Shown here piece after piece: positions 31,947 to 34,050 of a stretch of DNA of 34,050 bases. The notes beneath the pieces are model-generated. The model made no database searches. It had not been told where the DNA came from and saw only the letters and a list, made by a program, of their open reading frames with translations. Every line of letters starts with the position of its first letter. The first letter of the stretch is position 1. The DNA comes from Lawsonella sp012842085 (GTDB lineage Bacteria; Actinomycetota; Actinomycetes; Mycobacteriales; Mycobacteriaceae). Position numbers and translations under genes: made by a program. The stretch is taken from the NCBI GenBank assembly GCA_036749735.1, contig DAINXV010000005.1, positions 1 through 34,050 of the forward strand, given 5' to 3'.

Positions 31947-32564
31947 CTAATGGTGTGTGTGAACCTGGTTTTGGGTTGCCGCTAGGCCTTTGTCGAGCAG
32001 CATTTCTACCGCATCGGCAGCCTCTTGGATGGTGACACCGTATTCTTCGCAGTCGCGTGCGCCCAGTTGTTTCAGAACGTAGGAAGCAGCATCCATTCGC
32101 CCGGGCGGTCGCCCGACACCAATGCGTACACGGAGGTAGTTCTTGGTGCTGAGGTGGCGGGTCATGGATTTGAGACCATTGTGGCCACCTTCGCCACCCC
32201 CGCGCTTCACCTTCAAAGTGTGTTCCTCTAGATCCAAATCATCGTGCAGCACAATAATGTTTTCCGGCGGAATATTGAAGTATTTAGCGGTGGCAGCAAT
32301 CGGGCCGCCCGACTCATTCATATAGCTGCGCGACTTCATCAATACCACTGGTGTACCGTCTAGTGAGCCGCGTCCAACGAGACTATTTGTGCGTTTATTG
32401 GCACTCAATTCCGCACGTGGCATGGTGCGGTCGCACAACTCGTCCAACGCCATGTAGCCGACGTTGTGGCGGGTTAGTTCGTACTTGGGGCCAGGGTTTC
32501 CCAAACCCACAATCAAGATAGGGCCGGGCACGGTGTTAATGTCGGGTATTTTTGCTGCGCACAT
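31947..32564 (-). CDS. pth: Peptidyl-tRNA hydrolase
   Basis: 205 residues. It frees tRNA from peptidyl-tRNA dropped by ribosomes. ILIVGLGNPGPKYELTRHNV holds catalytic His33; further marks are LMKSRSYMNESGGPIAA, VLHDDLDLEEHTLKVKRGGG and GGHNGLKSM. The N-terminus has about 14 extra residues (MCAAKIPDINTVPG), so a later start is possible but no better one is seen; AAGG lies 6 bases before ATG 32564. The rplY-pth-prfC order with a terminator between rplY and pth is typical of actinobacteria having rplY-pth. Confidence 0.95.
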   Translation of the reverse strand: MCAAKIPDINTVPGPILIVGLGNPGPKYELTRHNVGYMALDELCDRTMPRAELSANKRTNSLVGRGSLDGTPVVLMKSRSYMNESGGPIAATAKYFNIPPENIIVLHDDLDLEEHTLKVKRGGGEGGHNGLKSMTRHLSTKNYLRVRIGVGRPPGRMDAASYVLKQLGARDCEEYGVTIQEAADAVEMLLDKGLAATQNQVHTHH

Positions 32565-32621
32565 AGTGCCTTCATTCTGCCACTTTCTGCGCCGAAGTGA
32601 GAATTAGTATCGCTAAATGGG

Positions 32622-32650
32622 GAGAAGCCCCATCTGGGATGGGGCTTCTC
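32622..32650 (-). terminator. Terminator after rplY
   Basis: A perfect 13-bp stem (32622-32634 with 32638-32650) lies 24 bases past the rplY stop. On the minus strand it is followed by CCATTTAG, a weak U-run, so some read-through into pth is likely. Confidence 0.7.
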
Positions 32651-32673
32651 GGGAAGATAGGGAAGGAAGTGTT

Positions 32674-33324
32674 TTACTCTTCTTCGGCTTCTTCTTCGGC
32701 TTCTTCCTCTGCAGCTTCGGACTCTTCGACGGTTTCGACTTCTGCGTCGGCGTCTTCGTCGGAGGTCTCAACGTCCGCAATTTCTTCGTAGGTGACGTTG
32801 ACGAGCAGCATGTCTTTTTCATCGATGAGTTCGACATCGTCGGGCAGCTCGACGTCACCAGCAGTGATGGCGTCGCCGGGTTCCATTCCTTCGACAGAGA
32901 GGGTGAACTCTTCCGGAATGTTGAGCACGTCTGCCAGGACCAGAAGCACGTCGACTTCGGTAATAACACTGGATCCGGGCTTCGGCTCGCCTTCCACAAC
33001 GAGAGGAATCTCGACCTCGACCTTTTCGCCCTTCTTAATGGCGAGGAAGTCGATGTGTTCGATTTCGAGGGATAGCGGGTTTTGGGCAAGCGCCTTCACC
33101 AGCACGAGCTGTTCAATGTCGTCAGCATTGATCTGCATAACGGCGTTGACACCTTCGTGGCGGAGGATGCGCATGAAGTCGATGTTGTCGACTGCCACAT
33201 GGACGGGGTCGGAACCCTGTCCGTAGATAACAGCAGGGATGTTGCCGGCGCGGCGGGCGCGGCGGGCAGCACCTTTACCGAACTCTGTGCGGAGTTCGCC
33301 TTTAAGCTCTGGTTGCTTAGCCAT
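32674..33324 (-). CDS. rplY: Large ribosomal subunit protein bL25, Ctc/TL5 type
   Basis: 216 residues. The L25 domain (1-95; RTEFGKGAARRARRAGNIPA and LNPLSLEIEHIDFLA) binds 5S rRNA. A second beta-rich CTC domain follows (about 96-180, EVEIPLVVEGEPKPGSSVIT). The tail of about 30 residues is almost pure Glu/Asp/Ala, as in other actinobacterial Ctc proteins. AAGGAG stands before ATG 33324. The mRNA probably has a leader of about 130 bases if the promoter at 33461-33490 is right. Confidence 0.95.
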   Translation of the reverse strand: MAKQPELKGELRTEFGKGAARRARRAGNIPAVIYGQGSDPVHVAVDNIDFMRILRHEGVNAVMQINADDIEQLVLVKALAQNPLSLEIEHIDFLAIKKGEKVEVEIPLVVEGEPKPGSSVITEVDVLLVLADVLNIPEEFTLSVEGMEPGDAITAGDVELPDDVELIDEKDMLLVNVTYEEIADVETSDEDADAEVETVEESEAAEEEAEEEAEEE

Positions 33325-33460
33325 GAATGTTTCTCCTTGAGATTATCTTGAGGATTTACATCGCGGCTGAGAAGACGGAAAATGCCGCGGGAATGGAGAA
33401 ACCCGAAGAACATCTCGTCGATAACGGCCTTGTGAGGCCCTCGCCGTGATAACGAAGTGA

Positions 33461-33490
33461 AGTTTACCCGATGGAGTGGAATTCTCCCAA
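33461..33490 (-). promoter_or_regulatory. Candidate promoter of rplY
   Basis: On the minus strand TTGGGA (33485-33490) and TAAACT (33461-33466) are 18 bases apart. The predicted leader of about 130 bases contains GC-rich segments able to pair (CCGCGG and CCGCG) but I cannot match it to a known leader RNA. Confidence 0.4.
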
Positions 33491-33532
33491 AATCTTGCTG
33501 CTAGAGGGGATGACGTTGCTGGGGAGCCTGGA

Positions 33533-33538
33533 TACAAT
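33533..33538 (+). promoter_or_regulatory. -10 hexamer for the small membrane protein pair
   Basis: TACAAT stands 24 bases before ATG 33563, with a strong AGAGGAGG ribosome site between. No clear -35 is seen. Confidence 0.45.
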
Positions 33539-33562
33539 GAATCAAACCATAGAGGAGGTTCG

Positions 33563-33751
33563 ATGGCCTGGGTCATCATTCTCGAAATTCTGTTTGCAGT
33601 GGTCGGTGTGGCACTCGCCTACCTGTATATTCACTCCGGACGTAAAAGCGCCGCAGACTGGATTATTGCGGTACTCATCGTGCTCTTCGTTTGGGTATTT
33701 TGTACGACGTTCCTGCTTCTGGGAGTCGGACAGATTAAGGCGGGGATTTAG
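33563..33751 (+). CDS. Small membrane protein, unknown (62 aa)
   Basis: The frame is open from 33476, but ATG 33563 has AGAGGAGG just upstream and gives a protein starting MAWVIILEILFAVVGVALAY. Two membrane helices (about 2-20 and 32-55) are joined by a short basic loop HSGRKSA. Not recognised. Its stop TAG directly abuts the ATG of the next gene (TAGATG), so the two are made together. Confidence 0.7.
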   Translation: MAWVIILEILFAVVGVALAYLYIHSGRKSAADWIIAVLIVLFVWVFCTTFLLLGVGQIKAGI

Positions 33752-33952
33752 ATGGGTTCTGCAATTCAATTCGTCTTGTTGATTGTTTTCCTGGCGTTAG
33801 GGATTGCCGCCTCAATCGTTATTGTGCGCCAATATCCTTCCGGACAAGGAAAGTTTACGGATGTGGCTTTCGCCGCCTTCATCACCCTGGTCGTTATGAT
33901 GCTGCTTTTCTTAACAGTGAACTACTTTGTGTTGCTAGGGCAGGTTGTTTAG
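33752..33952 (+). CDS. Small membrane protein, unknown (66 aa)
   Basis: 66 residues with two helices (about 5-25 and 38-63) around a short loop RQYPSGQGKFTD. The start abuts the preceding stop. It looks like a partner of the 62-residue protein: similar length and topology, though I see no clear sequence likeness. Function unknown; a membrane complex is a guess. A terminator follows at 33978-34004. Confidence 0.7.
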   Translation: MGSAIQFVLLIVFLALGIAASIVIVRQYPSGQGKFTDVAFAAFITLVVMMLLFLTVNYFVLLGQVV

Positions 33953-33977
33953 CTACAAACAAAGCTACAAATAATGA

Positions 33978-34004
33978 CAGGCGGGCTCAGTGTGAGCCCG
34001 CCTG
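33978..34004 (+). terminator. Terminator after the small membrane protein pair
   Basis: A perfect 12-bp GC-rich stem (33978-33989 with 33993-34004) with a 3-base loop lies 25 bases past the stop. The T-tract is displaced (CTTTTA from about 34012). Confidence 0.75.
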
Positions 34005-34050
34005 ACATATGCTTTTACTGGATTTTACGGCAGCTTAGGCACCATCAAAC

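Noticed and set aside
34035..34049. End of a minus-strand gene entering from the right edge (FDGA then stop)
   Set aside because: Only four codons are visible and no terminator or ribosome site decides the frame.
1..34050. CRISPR arrays, insertion sequences, prophage or toxin-antitoxin genes
   Set aside because: No regularly spaced repeats, transposase, integrase, capsid or toxin motifs were found among the open frames or by eye in the gaps.

Overview
The window is chromosomal DNA from an actinobacterium of the order Mycobacteriales, most like Corynebacterium or a close relative such as Lawsonella (inference). The reasons are gene content and order: an MprAB-type two-component system with a PepD/HtrA protease and Mog; galU, a gephyrin-like MoeA protein (Glp), rimJ and a Glp-receptor-like membrane protein; a protein O-mannosyltransferase divergent from rsmI; metG, tatD, rpfB, ksgA, ispE and an ABC-F gene; and meso-diaminopimelate dehydrogenase, a patchily distributed enzyme known from corynebacteria. 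GC content looks moderate (by eye in the upper 50s percent). No phage, insertion sequence, CRISPR array or defence island is visible. This is mainly core genome.

Layout. 1-51: tail of an unidentified gene and its terminator. 160-1095 (-): AEC-family permease. 1260-2228 (-): rpmB-rpmG-rpsN-rpsR, with S14, L33 and S18 of the zinc-free type. 2650-3127 (+): rpmE2-rpmF, closed by a 20-bp perfect terminator hairpin. 3355-7578 (+): mprA-mprB-pepD-mog plus a 57-residue gene, an envelope-stress module. 7598-9298 (-): a SAF-domain membrane protein, an FmdB-like zinc ribbon and 5-formyltetrahydrofolate cyclo-ligase. 9326-14088 (+): galU, glp, rimJ and glpR, linking sugar-nucleotide supply to cell division. 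14149-14224: tRNA-Ala(CGC). 14326-14739 (+): DoxX-like protein. 14781-16520 (-): Pmt. 16575-25165 (+): rsmI, metG, tatD, rpfB, ksgA, ispE, ABC-F. 25261-30264 (+): MFS transporter, 3-hydroxyisobutyryl-CoA hydrolase-like enzyme, ddh and a POT peptide transporter. 30261-33324 (-): prfC, pth, rplY. 33563-33952 (+): two very small membrane proteins and a terminator.

The most useful observations are these. (1) Seven genes (the SAF-domain gene, galU, doxX, pmt, rsmI, metG, ispE) have a TANNNT -10 hexamer ending exactly 6 or 7 bases before a start codon and no good Shine-Dalgarno sequence. This suggests leaderless transcripts and corrects several starts. (2) The MFS gene encodes its first membrane helix upstream of its first possible start codon, in a frame with no ATG, GTG or TTG; this may be a real frameshift, a -1 fusion to the upstream ABC-F gene, or a sequence error. 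(3) The MoeA-family protein has a degraded molybdopterin site and sits beside a membrane protein with a long acidic region, which fits the Glp/GlpR division system. (4) An inverted pair of DnaA-box-like 9-mers lies in the gap at 8273-8372. I did not find a convincing wholly new system. The least understood genes are the small open frames at 7405-7578 and 33563-33952 and the SAF-domain protein.
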